This document shows, piece after piece, positions 26,967 to 36,682 of a stretch of DNA of 61,255 nt (position 1 is its first letter; each line of letters opens with the position of its first letter). Under the pieces are notes generated by a model. The model was not told where the DNA came from. It saw only the letters and a list, made by a program, of their open reading frames with translations, and made no database searches. This stretch comes from JBBCJR01 sp037190805 (GTDB lineage: Bacteria; Pseudomonadota; Alphaproteobacteria; Sphingomonadales; Sphingomonadaceae). Made by a program: the position numbers and the translations under genes. The DNA lies in assembly GCA_037190805.1 (NCBI GenBank), contig JBBCJR010000033.1:1-61255 (forward strand). The letters run 5' to 3'.

Positions 26967-28652
26967 TCAACTAGGCAGCCGCGTGCGGTTGCGAGCCTGC
27001 TCGACCCAGTCTGGAAAGCTGTTCGTTTCCATCGCTTCGGCAATGGCGTGTCCCTGGAGGATGTCACACCCCATGACGCGCAGGATTCCGGCCTGGATGC
27101 CGGTTTCGACGCCTTCGGCCACGACATCGCAGCCAAGGCCGTGGGCAAGGCCGACGATCGCCTGGGTGATGGTGCGCGCCTGCGCCGACAGGCCGATGTC
27201 GGCGATGATCGAGCGGTCGATCTTGATCCGGTTGACCGGCAACTGACGCAAACGGGCGAGATTGGAATAGCCGGTACCGAAGTCGTCGATGGCGATGCTG
27301 ACGCCCTTCGCCCTCAAATCAGCGAGCCGCGCGATGGTCTGCGGTTCGGATCGCATGACCAGGGTTTCGGTTACTTCCAATTCGAGCTGTGACCAGTTGC
27401 CGCCACTGCGGGCCATGGCGTCTTCGAGATGGACGAAGAAGTCCTGGCGCTCCAGTTGACGCGGACTGACGTTGAACGTCAGACGCTGGGCCAGGCCCCG
27501 TCGGCGCCAGTCGCCGAGCAGGGCAGCCACCGCGTCGGTCACCCAGTCTCCGATCTCGATGATCAGGCCGCTTTCCTCGGCGAGCGCGATGAAATTGGCC
27601 GGCAGACGCATGCCCAGTTCCGGATGGCGCCAGCGAATCAGTGCTTCGCCGGCCACCACGGCACCGTCGCCGGCATTGACCTGCGGCTGGACGAACAGCT
27701 CGAACTCGCGGCTCGCAAGCGCCTGCTTCAGCTGCCGTTCCAAGGCGCGCCGCCCTTCGCTGCGTGCCTTGAGCTCGGCCGAGAAGAATTGCACCTGACC
27801 GCGCCCGCTGGCCTTGGCGTGGTACATCGCGACGTCGGCATTCTTCATCAGCTGGGACAGGTCCCGACCGTCGGCCGGGCAGCAGGCGATGCCGATCGAG
27901 GCGCCGATCTCGACCGCCTGGCCGCTCAGCTCGAACGGCTCGGCCATGGCGCCCAATATGCGCTGGCTGAACCGATCGACCCATTCCATATCGGGAACGG
28001 CCGGCGCCAATATGGTGAACTCGTCGCCCGCCAGCCGCGCCGCGATGGGCGGCGTCATGCCGCGCGGCAGTGCCTCCGCTTCGATCGCGTCGCCGATGCG
28101 GACCGCGACCATGGCCAGAAGATGGTCACCATGGGCATGGCCCAAGGTATCGTTGACGGCCTTGAACCGGTCGAGATCGATGAACAGCAGCGCCGCTATG
28201 GGATCGTCGTTCAGCCGATCCCGCAGCAACCGCTCCGCCTCGCGCCGGAGCTGAACCCGGTTCGGCAGGCCCGTCACGGCGTCGCGCAGGGCCAGATCCT
28301 GGAAATTGGTGATGCTGGCCCGCACCCGGTCGAGCAGCCGGTTGATCGCATTGACCAGCGCAGGCAGATCTTCGAACTCCTGGACGTCCAGATTGCCGCC
28401 CAGTTCACCGCGACTGGCCTCGAGAATCCTGTCGACGACCTGATCAATCGCGCCGGCGGTCTCGGTGATCGAGCGCATCGTCGCGGCCCAGCTGGTGATG
28501 CCGCAGATCAGGGCGAGGACGATGCCGTTGATCAGCGCTTCCTGTGATCCGTCGGCATTGATCGCGCCCAGGATCATCGCAAGGATGAACACGATGCTGC
28601 CGGCCGCGACGGCAAAGGCCGATGCTCTAGCGCGAAGCGGCAGGTTGGACAT
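26967..28652 (-). CDS. Membrane-bound GGDEF-EAL protein (c-di-GMP metabolism)
   Basis: Two N-terminal membrane helices flank a short loop (residues 10-60), followed by a HAMP-like linker, a GGDEF domain, and an EAL domain. The GGDEF signature reads AGDEF at 208-212, which some active cyclases share. The inhibitory RxxD site is absent. EAL is at 336-338, with further catalytic parts such as the IAIDDFGTGYSN segment intact, so phosphodiesterase activity is likely. Total 561 residues. Monocistronic; it probably tunes motility or biofilm. Confidence 0.92.
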   Translation of the reverse strand: MSNLPLRARASAFAVAAGSIVFILAMILGAINADGSQEALINGIVLALICGITSWAATMRSITETAGAIDQVVDRILEASRGELGGNLDVQEFEDLPALVNAINRLLDRVRASITNFQDLALRDAVTGLPNRVQLRREAERLLRDRLNDDPIAALLFIDLDRFKAVNDTLGHAHGDHLLAMVAVRIGDAIEAEALPRGMTPPIAARLAGDEFTILAPAVPDMEWVDRFSQRILGAMAEPFELSGQAVEIGASIGIACCPADGRDLSQLMKNADVAMYHAKASGRGQVQFFSAELKARSEGRRALERQLKQALASREFELFVQPQVNAGDGAVVAGEALIRWRHPELGMRLPANFIALAEESGLIIEIGDWVTDAVAALLGDWRRRGLAQRLTFNVSPRQLERQDFFVHLEDAMARSGGNWSQLELEVTETLVMRSEPQTIARLADLRAKGVSIAIDDFGTGYSNLARLRQLPVNRIKIDRSIIADIGLSAQARTITQAIVGLAHGLGCDVVAEGVETGIQAGILRVMGCDILQGHAIAEAMETNSFPDWVEQARNRTRLPS

Positions 28653-28716
28653 GGCGATCCGGCAATCCCCGCGACGTCTGAATCAGACAGCAGCGTCCGC
28701 CTATTGCACCTTGGGG

Positions 28717-29295
28717 TTAAGGAATCTTCTCCGCCCGGTTGCGCCGCAGCACGAGATAGAGCGCACCCGCTCCGCCATGCCGGGGATGGGCGGGGCGCAC
28801 GGCAGCGATCGCATCGGCCAGATCGCCGGCCGCCAGCCAGTGCATCACCTGCCCCCGAATCAGGCCGCGCCGACCGCCATCGGGTCCGGTGCGCGGCGGT
28901 CGCCCGGTAACCAGCAGGACGACCCGCAGGCCCTCATTCCGTGCCGCCCGGACTTCCTGGCGGACCCGCTCATGGGCACCATCCAGCGTCAGGCCGTGAA
29001 GATCCACCACCCGGTCGGGAACCAGCCGCCCGCCAGCCAGCCGCCGGTCCCAGCCGCCGTCCAGCGTCGCCTGCTCCAGCGGCGCCGCAAGCCGGGCGGG
29101 ACGGCCAACAGCCTGCACGGCAGGCGCCGGCCGGGACGGCAGCGACTTTGCCGCCGCATCGGGTGAAGATTGCGAGCGAATGGGCAGGGAGGCTGGCGGG
29201 GAAACCGTTATCCGGCGCTTTCCGGGCAACGGCCTGACGCTGGCGACCACCCGTCGCCACAGCGCCGCCTCCTCAGGGTCGAGGCGCCGTGCCAC
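28717..29295 (-). CDS. Smr/MutS2-like domain protein
   Basis: The GTG at 29295 gives a protein of 192 residues starting VARRLDPEEAALW; an ATG nine codons earlier is possible. The Smr nuclease-like domain covers the C-terminal half with the diagnostic DLHGLTLDGAH near residue 100 and GRGxxG-like GRPPRTGPDGGRRG. Smr domains bind or nick nucleic acids; YdaL and SmrB in E. coli act on RNA at collided ribosomes. It overlaps mltA by 23 bp, the order also seen in related genomes. Confidence 0.88.
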   Translation of the reverse strand: MARRLDPEEAALWRRVVASVRPLPGKRRITVSPPASLPIRSQSSPDAAAKSLPSRPAPAVQAVGRPARLAAPLEQATLDGGWDRRLAGGRLVPDRVVDLHGLTLDGAHERVRQEVRAARNEGLRVVLLVTGRPPRTGPDGGRRGLIRGQVMHWLAAGDLADAIAAVRPAHPRHGGAGALYLVLRRNRAEKIP

Positions 29296-30493
29296 CGGCC
29301 AGCAACCGCCCCGCCGCTGCATTAGGCAGCATCAGCACCGCCTGACCCCGGCTCGACATGCCGCCGGCGATCTGACGGGCTTCGGCGCCTGCGCCCCAGA
29401 AGGTGTCGAAACGATTGGCGCCCTTGATCGCGCCGCCCGTGTCCTGCGCCACCCAGACGCCACTGGCGACGGTGTGCGCCATGGTCAGCACCACCGGCGC
29501 GCCCAGCGGCACGAACAGCGGATCGGCGGCGACCGTGGCGCGCGGGGTGACGGCGACGCCCATCGCGCCCACCGGCCCCGGTCCGGTCAGTTCGCGGAAG
29601 AAGATATAACTCTTGTTTTCGCGCATCAGCGCCCGGCCGGGCTCCGGATTGGCGCGCAGCCAACGGATGATGCCATCCATCGTCGCTTCACCGGGGGCAA
29701 GCGCGTTCATGTCGCGCAGGCGGCGACCGATGCCCACATAGTCGCGACCGTTCTGGCTGTCATAGCCGATCCGCATCACCGATCCGTCGGGCAGCCGCAG
29801 CCGCCCCGAGCCCTGGATCTGGAGGAAAAACAGCTCGATCGGATCCGCCGCCCAGGCGATCTCCAGCCCGCGCCCGGCCAGCGCACCGTCATCGATGGCG
29901 GCGCGGTCGTGATACAGAACCAGCTTGCCCTGATCGACCCGGCCGCGGATCGTCTTGCCCGCAAGATCGGCCGAAAAGTCGCCCAGCGCCACGTCGACCA
30001 GATCGGGCGGGCGACGATAGACCGGCACCGCATAGCCCGGCCCCGCCGTTCGTGAACCCGCGATCTCAGGCTCGAAATAGCCGGTCGCGAAGGCACTGCC
30101 ATCGCCGATCCGCACGGGCGTGAACTGGGCGCGGAAGAACGCGGCGGCACCACCCTGGGGCACTGTCGTCGCGGCGGTACAGGCCGCCTGCCAATCCGCC
30201 CCCTGCGTCAGCCCCGAGCGGTCGGTGCGGCGCACCAGCGAGGAGCAGCTGATCCGGAAGGCAGACAGCGCCAGCTGGGCCTGGCGCTCGTCAAGGGACG
30301 GCAAGGTTGCGGCAATGACGCCGGTGGACAGGGCCGTGGCTGACGGCGATGTCGGCGGCGCGGGGGTTGCCGGTGCCGGTTGCACGGGTGGCGGCGGAGT
30401 TGGCGTCGGTGCGACACCAGACACCCCCGAGGCGCATGCGGATACGATGGAAGCGAGCGCCAGCAGCAGCGCTCCGCGCGAACGGCGGATCAC
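29273..30493 (-). CDS. mltA: Membrane-bound lytic murein transglycosylase A
   Basis: The GTG start at 30493 overlaps the Tim44-like gene stop by 4 bp. The 406-residue lipoprotein has a lipobox VSAC near residue 19, then a Pro-rich linker (residues 28-50), then the MltA fold with YFEPEIAGSR, IQGSGRLRLPDG and the 3D region VAQDTGGAIKGANRFD holding the catalytic Asp. It cleaves glycan strands with 1,6-anhydro ends from the outer membrane. Regulated only through the operon as far as can be seen. Confidence 0.95.
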   Translation of the reverse strand: MIRRSRGALLLALASIVSACASGVSGVAPTPTPPPPVQPAPATPAPPTSPSATALSTGVIAATLPSLDERQAQLALSAFRISCSSLVRRTDRSGLTQGADWQAACTAATTVPQGGAAAFFRAQFTPVRIGDGSAFATGYFEPEIAGSRTAGPGYAVPVYRRPPDLVDVALGDFSADLAGKTIRGRVDQGKLVLYHDRAAIDDGALAGRGLEIAWAADPIELFFLQIQGSGRLRLPDGSVMRIGYDSQNGRDYVGIGRRLRDMNALAPGEATMDGIIRWLRANPEPGRALMRENKSYIFFRELTGPGPVGAMGVAVTPRATVAADPLFVPLGAPVVLTMAHTVASGVWVAQDTGGAIKGANRFDTFWGAGAEARQIAGGMSSRGQAVLMLPNAAAGRLLAGGTAPRP

Positions 30494-31155
30494 GCGTCGT
30501 CAGTCGCGATCAGCAGCCAGTTCGGATCCTCGGCCCGGACATGGCGGGCGAAGGTCCAGATATCGTGCGTTTCGACCGCGTCGTCCGACGACCCGGCGAC
30601 AATCCGGCCCTCACTATCGCGGGTCAGCGCCGCGATGTCGGCATCGAACTGGATCGAGACCTGGGCGGTCAGCGAGTTGAGCGAGGCCGACACGACCCGC
30701 GCCCGCTCGATCCGCACCAGCTTGTTTTCCAGCACGTGTCCGGCCTCGGTGCGCGCGTCGATGGCGGCAACGAAATCGTCGAACACTTCCGTATCGACCA
30801 GCGACTTCAGCGTGTCGCGGTCGCCTTCCCAGAAGGCTTCCAGAACCATCCGGTAGGCGGCCTGGGCGCCGTCCAGGAACCGGGCGACATCGAAGTCCGG
30901 ATCGGCGGCGACGATGGCACGCAGGCCATCGGCGGCAGCGGGTTCGATATCGGCCCCGGCAAGGCCGATGGCGCCAGCGGCCGGCGCGGCATCCGGGGAA
31001 CGCGGCAGGCCGGGCGCGCGGGCGGCGCCATCGGCCGGCTGTCCGATCGTCTGCTCATGGCCGGTGCGCTTGCCCAGCACACTGACGAAGCGCAACGCAA
31101 CGAAACCCGCGACAAGCGCGAGGATCACGATTTCGACAAGAGCATTACCGGTCAT
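30490..31155 (-). CDS. Tim44/TimA domain protein
   Basis: From the ATG at 31155 it has 221 residues: an N-terminal hydrophobic helix (NALVEIVILALVAGFVALRF), a low-complexity linker, then the Tim44-like lipid-binding fold with LDGAQAAYRMVLEAFWEGD and the closing VETHDIWTFARHVRAEDPN. In mitochondria Tim44 links the import motor; bacterial members are of unclear role, perhaps near the inner membrane. It heads the operon Tim44-mltA-smr, divergent from secB, which is the classic alphaproteobacterial order. Confidence 0.92.
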   Translation of the reverse strand: MTGNALVEIVILALVAGFVALRFVSVLGKRTGHEQTIGQPADGAARAPGLPRSPDAAPAAGAIGLAGADIEPAAADGLRAIVAADPDFDVARFLDGAQAAYRMVLEAFWEGDRDTLKSLVDTEVFDDFVAAIDARTEAGHVLENKLVRIERARVVSASLNSLTAQVSIQFDADIAALTRDSEGRIVAGSSDDAVETHDIWTFARHVRAEDPNWLLIATDDA

Positions 31156-31370
31156 ACGGTGAACCCTAGTCCTCCTTTGGCGCGCGGTCCAGCAATGCTC
31201 GCACGCGGACGGCCTCTGCGGGGTAGATTGTGACAGCGGCACGACAGTTCAAGCCGCGCTGCGGCGGCGCGTCCGGAAAATCCGACATTGCTCCATCCCG
31301 CCTCGCCTGCTAGCGCGCTCAGCGACCTTTTCCGTCCGGTGGCGATCCGGACTATTTTCGGGAACAGACG

Positions 31371-31874
31371 ATGGCCGGCGAAGACGAAACCACTCCCCTT
31401 GCCAATGGTAACGCGGATACGGGCGGCCCCCAGGTCGCGATCGTCGGCCAATATGTGAAGGACCTGTCGTTCGAAAATCCGAACGCGCCGGCCTCGCTGC
31501 AGGCGCAGGGCCAGCCGCAGATCGACGTCCAGGTCAATGTTTCGGTCAACCGCGTCGGCGAGGAAGTGTTCGAGGTCGGCCTGAAGGTCGAGGCGCGCGC
31601 CACCGTCGACAATCAGATCAGCTTCGCCATCGACGTTGTCTATGCTGGCCTGTTCGGCCTCAGGAACATCCCCGAAGACGCGCTGGAGCCGTTCCTGCTG
31701 GTCGAGGCGCCGCGCATCCTGTTCCCCTTCGCCCGCCGCGTCATCGCCGACGCGACCCGCGACGGCGGTTTCCCGCCGCTGCTGCTGGAACCGATCGACT
31801 TTTCCTCGCTCTATGTCGCCCAGCGTCAGCAGGCCGAGCAGATGGCGGCCCAGCCCGCCGCCGGCGAGGCCTGA
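31371..31874 (+). CDS. secB: Protein-export chaperone SecB
   Basis: The 167-residue protein has the SecB signatures YVKDLSFENPNAP, VFEVGLKVEARA and APRILFPFARRVIADATRDGGFPPLLL. It keeps precursor proteins unfolded and hands them to SecA. The N-terminal ~20 residues are a variable acidic lead. First of secB-murJ-trpS on this strand, divergent from the Tim44 operon with 215 bp between the starts. Confidence 0.97.
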   Translation: MAGEDETTPLANGNADTGGPQVAIVGQYVKDLSFENPNAPASLQAQGQPQIDVQVNVSVNRVGEEVFEVGLKVEARATVDNQISFAIDVVYAGLFGLRNIPEDALEPFLLVEAPRILFPFARRVIADATRDGGFPPLLLEPIDFSSLYVAQRQQAEQMAAQPAAGEA

Positions 31875-31909
31875 GGCCGCCGGCCCTCGCGGCGGGCTGA
31901 CGGACTGGC

Positions 31910-33460
31910 ATGAACCTCGTCCGGGCCATCGGCACGATCGGCGGACTGACCATGGTCAGCCGCGTCTTCGGCTTCGCGCGCGAGATGCTGATGTCGCGCA
32001 TCATGGGCGCGTCGAGCGCCGCCGATGCCTTCCTGGTCGCCTTCCGCCTGCCCAACACCTTTCGCCGGCTGTTCGGCGAGGGCGCCTTTTCCGCCGGTTT
32101 CGTGCCGCTGTTCAGCCAGCGCTTCCACGGCCCCGGCGGCATGGCGGACGCGCGCCGCTTCTCGGAAGAGGTGCTGGCCGTCTTCCTGCCCACCCTGTTC
32201 CTGTTCACCCTGGTCTTCGAATTGGCGATGCCGCTGTTCGTGGCGGCGATCGCGTCAGGCTATACGGGGGCGAAGTTCGACCTCACCGTCGTCCTGACGC
32301 GGATCACCTTTCCCTATCTGCTGCTCATCAGCCTGGTGTCGCTGTTCTCGGGCGTGCTCAATTCGCTGACCCGGTTCGCCGCCGCCGCCTTTGCGCCCGC
32401 CCTTCTCAACATCGCCATGCTGGCGGCGCTGCTGCTGGTGCCGGACGGCGGCGTTCGCACGGCCTATGCGCTGGCGGTGGGCGTCACCGTCGGCGGCGTC
32501 CTCCAACTCGCGCTGCTGTGGCAGGCGTCGCGCCGCGCGGGGGTGTCGCTGCGCCTCAGGCGGCCAAGGATCACGCCTGACGTGAAGCGCTTCTTCGTCG
32601 TTGTCATTCCAGCGACGCTCGGCGCCGGCGTCTATCAGATCAGCCAGCTGATCGACACCTTCTTCGCCACCCGGCTGCCGGAAGGATCGATGAGCTACCT
32701 GAACTATGCCGACCGTCTGAACCAGTTGCCGCTGTCGGTGATCGGCACCGCGCTGGGCACCGCGATCCTGCCCCAGATCAGCCGCTTCATCGCCAGGGAT
32801 GAACCGCACGAGGCGGCCGCCATCCAGAACAAGGCGGTCGAACTGGCAATGCTGTTGTGCCTGCCGGCCGCCCTGGCCCTGGCCGTGACGGCCGAGCCGC
32901 TGATCGCAGCGCTGTTCCAGGGCGGGCGGTTTACCGCAGCGGACGCCGCGGTGACGGGCCGCACGCTGGCGATCATCGCCAGCGGCCTGCCCGCCTATGT
33001 GCTGGTCAAGGTGATCACCCCCGGCTTCTACGCGCGCGGCGATACCAAAACGCCGGTGAAGACCGCCGCCATCGTCCTCATCGCCAATGTTGTGTTCAAC
33101 ATCCTGCTGATCCCCCGCTTCGGCATCTATGGCCTTGCCGCCGTGATTTCCGCCTGTTCATGGCTGAACGCGGTGATGCTCTATGTCATCCTCGGCACGC
33201 GCGGGCATTTCAGCATTGCCCGTCCCACCTGGGGACGGATCATCCGCCAGATCGCCGCCGCGACCGCCATGGCCGGCGCCTTGCTCGGACTGAAGCTGGT
33301 ACTGGCGAGCTGGTTCGCCGGGTCGGTCGGCGAACGACTCCTAGCTGTTCTGGCGCTGGTCGGAACCGGCGGCATCGTCTATTTCGCGCTTGCCTGGGCG
33401 ATCGGCGGCATCGACCGCGCCCATGTCGACTTTCTCCGTCGCCGCCGCAAGAAAGGCTGA
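31910..33460 (+). CDS. murJ: Lipid II flippase MurJ
   Basis: The 516-residue integral membrane protein has about 14 helices and MurJ landmarks: TMVSRVFGFAREMLMSRIMG at the start, FRRLFGEGAFSAGFVPL, and the Arg-rich cavity residues in helices 1, 2 and 8. It moves lipid-linked peptidoglycan precursors across the inner membrane. Starts 35 bp after secB and ends 7 bp before trpS. Confidence 0.97.
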   Translation: MNLVRAIGTIGGLTMVSRVFGFAREMLMSRIMGASSAADAFLVAFRLPNTFRRLFGEGAFSAGFVPLFSQRFHGPGGMADARRFSEEVLAVFLPTLFLFTLVFELAMPLFVAAIASGYTGAKFDLTVVLTRITFPYLLLISLVSLFSGVLNSLTRFAAAAFAPALLNIAMLAALLLVPDGGVRTAYALAVGVTVGGVLQLALLWQASRRAGVSLRLRRPRITPDVKRFFVVVIPATLGAGVYQISQLIDTFFATRLPEGSMSYLNYADRLNQLPLSVIGTALGTAILPQISRFIARDEPHEAAAIQNKAVELAMLLCLPAALALAVTAEPLIAALFQGGRFTAADAAVTGRTLAIIASGLPAYVLVKVITPGFYARGDTKTPVKTAAIVLIANVVFNILLIPRFGIYGLAAVISACSWLNAVMLYVILGTRGHFSIARPTWGRIIRQIAAATAMAGALLGLKLVLASWFAGSVGERLLAVLALVGTGGIVYFALAWAIGGIDRAHVDFLRRRRKKG

Positions 33461-33467
33461 TTGATCC

Positions 33468-34460
33468 ATGCGTGTCGTCTCGGGCATCCAGCCCACCGGG
33501 AATCTCCACCTCGGCAATTATCTGGGCGCGATCCGCAACTGGGTGCGTATGCAGGACGAGGCGGACTGCTTCTTCTTCCTTGCCGACCTGCACGCCATCT
33601 CGATCTGGAACGATCCGGCGACCCTAACCGCGAACACACGCGCCATGGCCGCCGCGCTGATTGCCAGCGGCGTCGATCCCGATCGCGCGGTGCTGTTCAA
33701 CCAGGCCCGTGTCCCCGCCCATGCCGAGCTGTGCTGGCTGCTGAACGGCACCGCCCGCATCGGCTGGCTGAACCGCATGACCCAGTTCAAGGAAAAGTCG
33801 GGCAAGAACCGCGAGGGGGCGAGTGCCGCCCTCTATGTCTATCCCGTCCTCCAGGCGGCCGACGTGCTCGCCTACCGCGCCACCCATGTGCCGGTGGGCG
33901 ACGATCAGAAGCAGCATCTGGAACTGGCCCGCGACATCGCCGACAAGTTCAATGCCGATTATGGCGTCGAGCTGTTCGTGCCGCCCGAGCCGGTGATCGC
34001 CGGCCCCGCGACCCGCGTCATGTCGCTGCGCGACGGCGGCGCCAAGATGTCGAAGTCGGACCCGTCGGACATGAGCCGCATCAACCTGACCGACACCGCC
34101 GACCAGATCGCGCAGAAGATTCGCAAGGCCAAGACCGACCCCGAGCCCCTGCCCGACAACGCGGCGGCGCTGGAGGCCCGCCCCGAAGCCCGCAACCTCG
34201 TTGCCATCTGGTCGGCACTTTCGGACGAGCCGGTCGATGCCGTGCTGGCGCGGTTCGCGGGCCAGGGCTTCGGTGCGTTCAAGCCGGCGCTGGCCGACCT
34301 TGCCGTGTCGGTGCTGTCACCGATTACCGGCCGCTTTACCGATCTGCTCGCTGATCCGGCGGAAATCGACCGCATTCTCGCGAAGGGCGCGACGAAGGCA
34401 GAAGCGACCGCCCGACCGCTGGTCGACGAAGTCTATCGGACAATCGGCCTCTTGCGTTGA
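33468..34460 (+). CDS. trpS: Tryptophan-tRNA ligase
   Basis: The 330-residue class I synthetase has the HIGH-type GNLHLGNYLGAI at residues 11-22 and the signature GGAKMSKSDPSD near residue 190. YPVLQAADVLAY and GDDQKQHLELARDIA are typical. It charges tRNA-Trp. It follows murJ by 7 bp, which suggests one transcript. Confidence 0.97.
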   Translation: MRVVSGIQPTGNLHLGNYLGAIRNWVRMQDEADCFFFLADLHAISIWNDPATLTANTRAMAAALIASGVDPDRAVLFNQARVPAHAELCWLLNGTARIGWLNRMTQFKEKSGKNREGASAALYVYPVLQAADVLAYRATHVPVGDDQKQHLELARDIADKFNADYGVELFVPPEPVIAGPATRVMSLRDGGAKMSKSDPSDMSRINLTDTADQIAQKIRKAKTDPEPLPDNAAALEARPEARNLVAIWSALSDEPVDAVLARFAGQGFGAFKPALADLAVSVLSPITGRFTDLLADPAEIDRILAKGATKAEATARPLVDEVYRTIGLLR

Positions 34461-34568
34461 TGCGACCGACCGACCAGTCTGCGCGTTCAACCGTCATTCA
34501 CTGATAGGCGGGCATTATCGCCCCGCTTGCCGCGATTTCGCGGACCATTGAACGAAGAAGGGTCGATC

Positions 34569-35228
34569 ATGCGTTTGAACCCGATCATCCCCGCCGCGCT
34601 TCTTGCCCTCAGCGCCTGCGCGACACCGTTTCGCAGCGAAGTGGCACGCTTCAACCAGCTGCCGGCGCCGCAGGGCCAGTCATTCTTCATCCAGGCCGCC
34701 GACTCCAAGCTGTCGGACAGCCTGGAGTTCAACCAATACGCCAATCTGGTGCGCGAGCGGTTGCAGACCCAGGGCTATCAGCCCGCTGCCAGCGCCCAGG
34801 GCGCGACGCTGGTCGTCGACCTGTCCTATGGCGTCAATGACGGCCGCGAGAAGATCGACAGCCGGCCCGGACTTGGCATGGGCTTTGGCGGCTTCGGCTA
34901 CCCCCGCTGGGGCTGGGGCGGCTGGGGCTGGGGCGGCATGGGTTGGGCCGGTCGCGGCTGGTATGACCCGTTCTGGGGTGGCGGCTGGGGCGGTGGACCG
35001 GAGGTCTACAGCTACACAGTCTTCAATTCCTATCTGGACATGAAGATCAGCCGCGCCGCTGACGGCATCCGCCTGTTCGAAGGCCGCGCTGTCGCCCAGA
35101 CCCGCGACCGTAACCTGACCAGGCTTGTACCGAACCTCGTCCAGGCGATGTTCACCAACTTCCCCGGCAGGTCCGGTGAAACGGTGCAGGTCAAGATTCC
35201 GCCGCCCTCCACGCGCGGCGGCAACTGA
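34569..35228 (+). CDS. DUF4136 lipoprotein with Gly/Trp-rich insert
   Basis: The ATG at 34569 (AGAAGGG upstream) gives a 219-residue lipoprotein with lipobox ALSAC (Cys17). It matches DUF4136: a beta-rich start FNQLPAPQGQSFFIQAAD, then VRERLQTQGYQPAASAQGATLVVDLSYGVN. An insert of about 40 residues (100-140) is nearly all Gly, Trp and Phe (repeated GWGGWG), then the C-terminal strands EVYSYTVFNSYLDMKI. The family has no assigned function. It lies 108 bp after trpS. Confidence 0.88.
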   Translation: MRLNPIIPAALLALSACATPFRSEVARFNQLPAPQGQSFFIQAADSKLSDSLEFNQYANLVRERLQTQGYQPAASAQGATLVVDLSYGVNDGREKIDSRPGLGMGFGGFGYPRWGWGGWGWGGMGWAGRGWYDPFWGGGWGGGPEVYSYTVFNSYLDMKISRAADGIRLFEGRAVAQTRDRNLTRLVPNLVQAMFTNFPGRSGETVQVKIPPPSTRGGN

Positions 35229-35386
35229 TCCGCTCACGACCGTCGGGGATGGCGAAGGCCGTGCCCGACGGGACCACATCCAGATGTCAAATCCCCTTGG
35301 CGGGTGGGCGAACCCCGGCATAGGATCACTTCCATTGGCTGCCAGCAAGGCGGTGAGGGGGAGTGAGCTGACATGGCGTTCACCGC

Positions 35387-35857
35387 ATGACCGGGCAGCC
35401 CCGCGCACGCACCTATTTGGTGGTGCTCGACAACAGCCCCGAGGCGCAGGTCGCCCTGCGCTTTGCCGCCCGCCGCGCCGCGCGTACCGGCGGCACCGTG
35501 TCATTGCTGGCCATCGTGCCGCGCGCGGAATTCTCGCAATGGGGGGGCGTCCAGGCCGCGATGGAGGCCGAAGCGGAGGATCGCGCCCAGGGCCAGGTGT
35601 CGCAAGTCGCTGGCGAACTGCTCGACGAGGCTGGCATCCGTCCGGTCATCACTGTCCGTCAGGGCGATCCCGTTGAGGCGGTGCGCGCGCAGCTGGCGGA
35701 GGACAATGTCGACGCGCTCGTTCTGGGCGCGGCGGCTAAGGGCGGACCGGGGACGTTGGTCAGCTATTTTGCCGGCGAGGCTGCAGGCGTCCTGCCCTGT
35801 CCCGTAATGGTGATTCCCGGCAGCCTGTCCGACGAGGCGCTCGACCGGCTGAGTTGA
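35387..35857 (+). CDS. Universal stress protein (UspA family)
   Basis: The 156-residue protein has the single Usp fold with YLVVLDNSPEAQVALRFAA at the start, and a loop VLGAAAKGGPGTLVSYFAGEAAG that is a loose match to the ATP-binding G-2x-G-9x-G pattern. PCPVMVIPGSL closes the fold. Members act under stress or starvation. Nucleotide binding cannot be settled from this degenerate loop. It ends 54 bp from the convergent cysH. Confidence 0.88.
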   Translation: MTGQPRARTYLVVLDNSPEAQVALRFAARRAARTGGTVSLLAIVPRAEFSQWGGVQAAMEAEAEDRAQGQVSQVAGELLDEAGIRPVITVRQGDPVEAVRAQLAEDNVDALVLGAAAKGGPGTLVSYFAGEAAGVLPCPVMVIPGSLSDEALDRLS

Positions 35858-35911
35858 GCCGGGCGACGCTCATCCGGTCAAAGGGTGACGCTTGGTCCGG
35901 GTCGAAATCCG

Positions 35912-36682
35912 TCAACCATGCCGGATCGGCAGAGGCGTCACGTCCCCACCGGCCACGCCGTGGATGCCGCATTCGACCTTGCCGACGCCGCGCCAGCGCC
36001 CGGCGCGCGGGTCTTCGCCCGGCTGAACCGGGGTCGTGCATGGCGCGCAGCCGATGGACAGATAGCCCGCCGCCTCCAGCGGATGCCGGGGCAGGTCGCG
36101 GACCACGAAACCTGCATCAAGATCGTCCTTGGTCCATCCGGACAGTGGATTGATCTTCAGCCGACCATCCTCGATCTCGAACCGGGGCAGGTTGGCCCGG
36201 GTGGCCGCCTGAAAGCCCTTGCGCCCCGAAATCCACGCATCGAAGCCCTCCAGCCCCGCCGCCAGCGGCGCCACCTTGCGGATCGCGCAGCAGCCGTCGG
36301 GATCGTAGGACCAGCGCTCGCCCGCCGCATCGCGTGCCGCCAGAACATCCGCGTCGGGCGTCAGGCTGCGGACATCGGCAAGATCGAGTCGGGCCGCCAG
36401 CAGGTCGCGATAGGCCAGCGTCTCCGGAAACATCTTCAACGTGTCGACGAACAGCACCGGAGTCGTCGGATCGGCGCGGGCGACAAGGTCGAGCAGCACC
36501 GCGCTTTCGGTGCCGAAGGACGACACCGCCGCCACCCGGCCCTTCAGCTCGCCCCGCAGCAGATGGGCGAGCAGGGCGTCCGCGTCCATGTCCGCCGTCT
36601 CGGCCTCCAGCCGCGCGACATCATCCGCCGTCCAGGTCGGACGGGTGTCGATGACGTCGACCCGGCGCGCCGCGTCAGCCAT
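35912..36682 (-). CDS. cysH: Adenylylsulfate/phosphoadenylylsulfate reductase, iron-sulfur type
   Basis: From the ATG at 36682 it has 256 residues. It has the nucleotide-binding SSFGTESAVLLDL, RKVAPLAAGL, and a CC pair in DGCCAIRK with a later CAPC motif in GCAPCTTP, plus the catalytic ECGIH near the end. The CC...CxxC set binds a [4Fe-4S] cluster and marks the APS-reducing branch. It makes sulfite from activated sulfate. Last gene of cobA-DUF2849-cysI-DUF934-cysH; its start overlaps DUF934 by 8 bp. Whether APS or PAPS is preferred needs biochemistry. Confidence 0.95.
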   Translation of the reverse strand: MADAARRVDVIDTRPTWTADDVARLEAETADMDADALLAHLLRGELKGRVAAVSSFGTESAVLLDLVARADPTTPVLFVDTLKMFPETLAYRDLLAARLDLADVRSLTPDADVLAARDAAGERWSYDPDGCCAIRKVAPLAAGLEGFDAWISGRKGFQAATRANLPRFEIEDGRLKINPLSGWTKDDLDAGFVVRDLPRHPLEAAGYLSIGCAPCTTPVQPGEDPRAGRWRGVGKVECGIHGVAGGDVTPLPIRHG

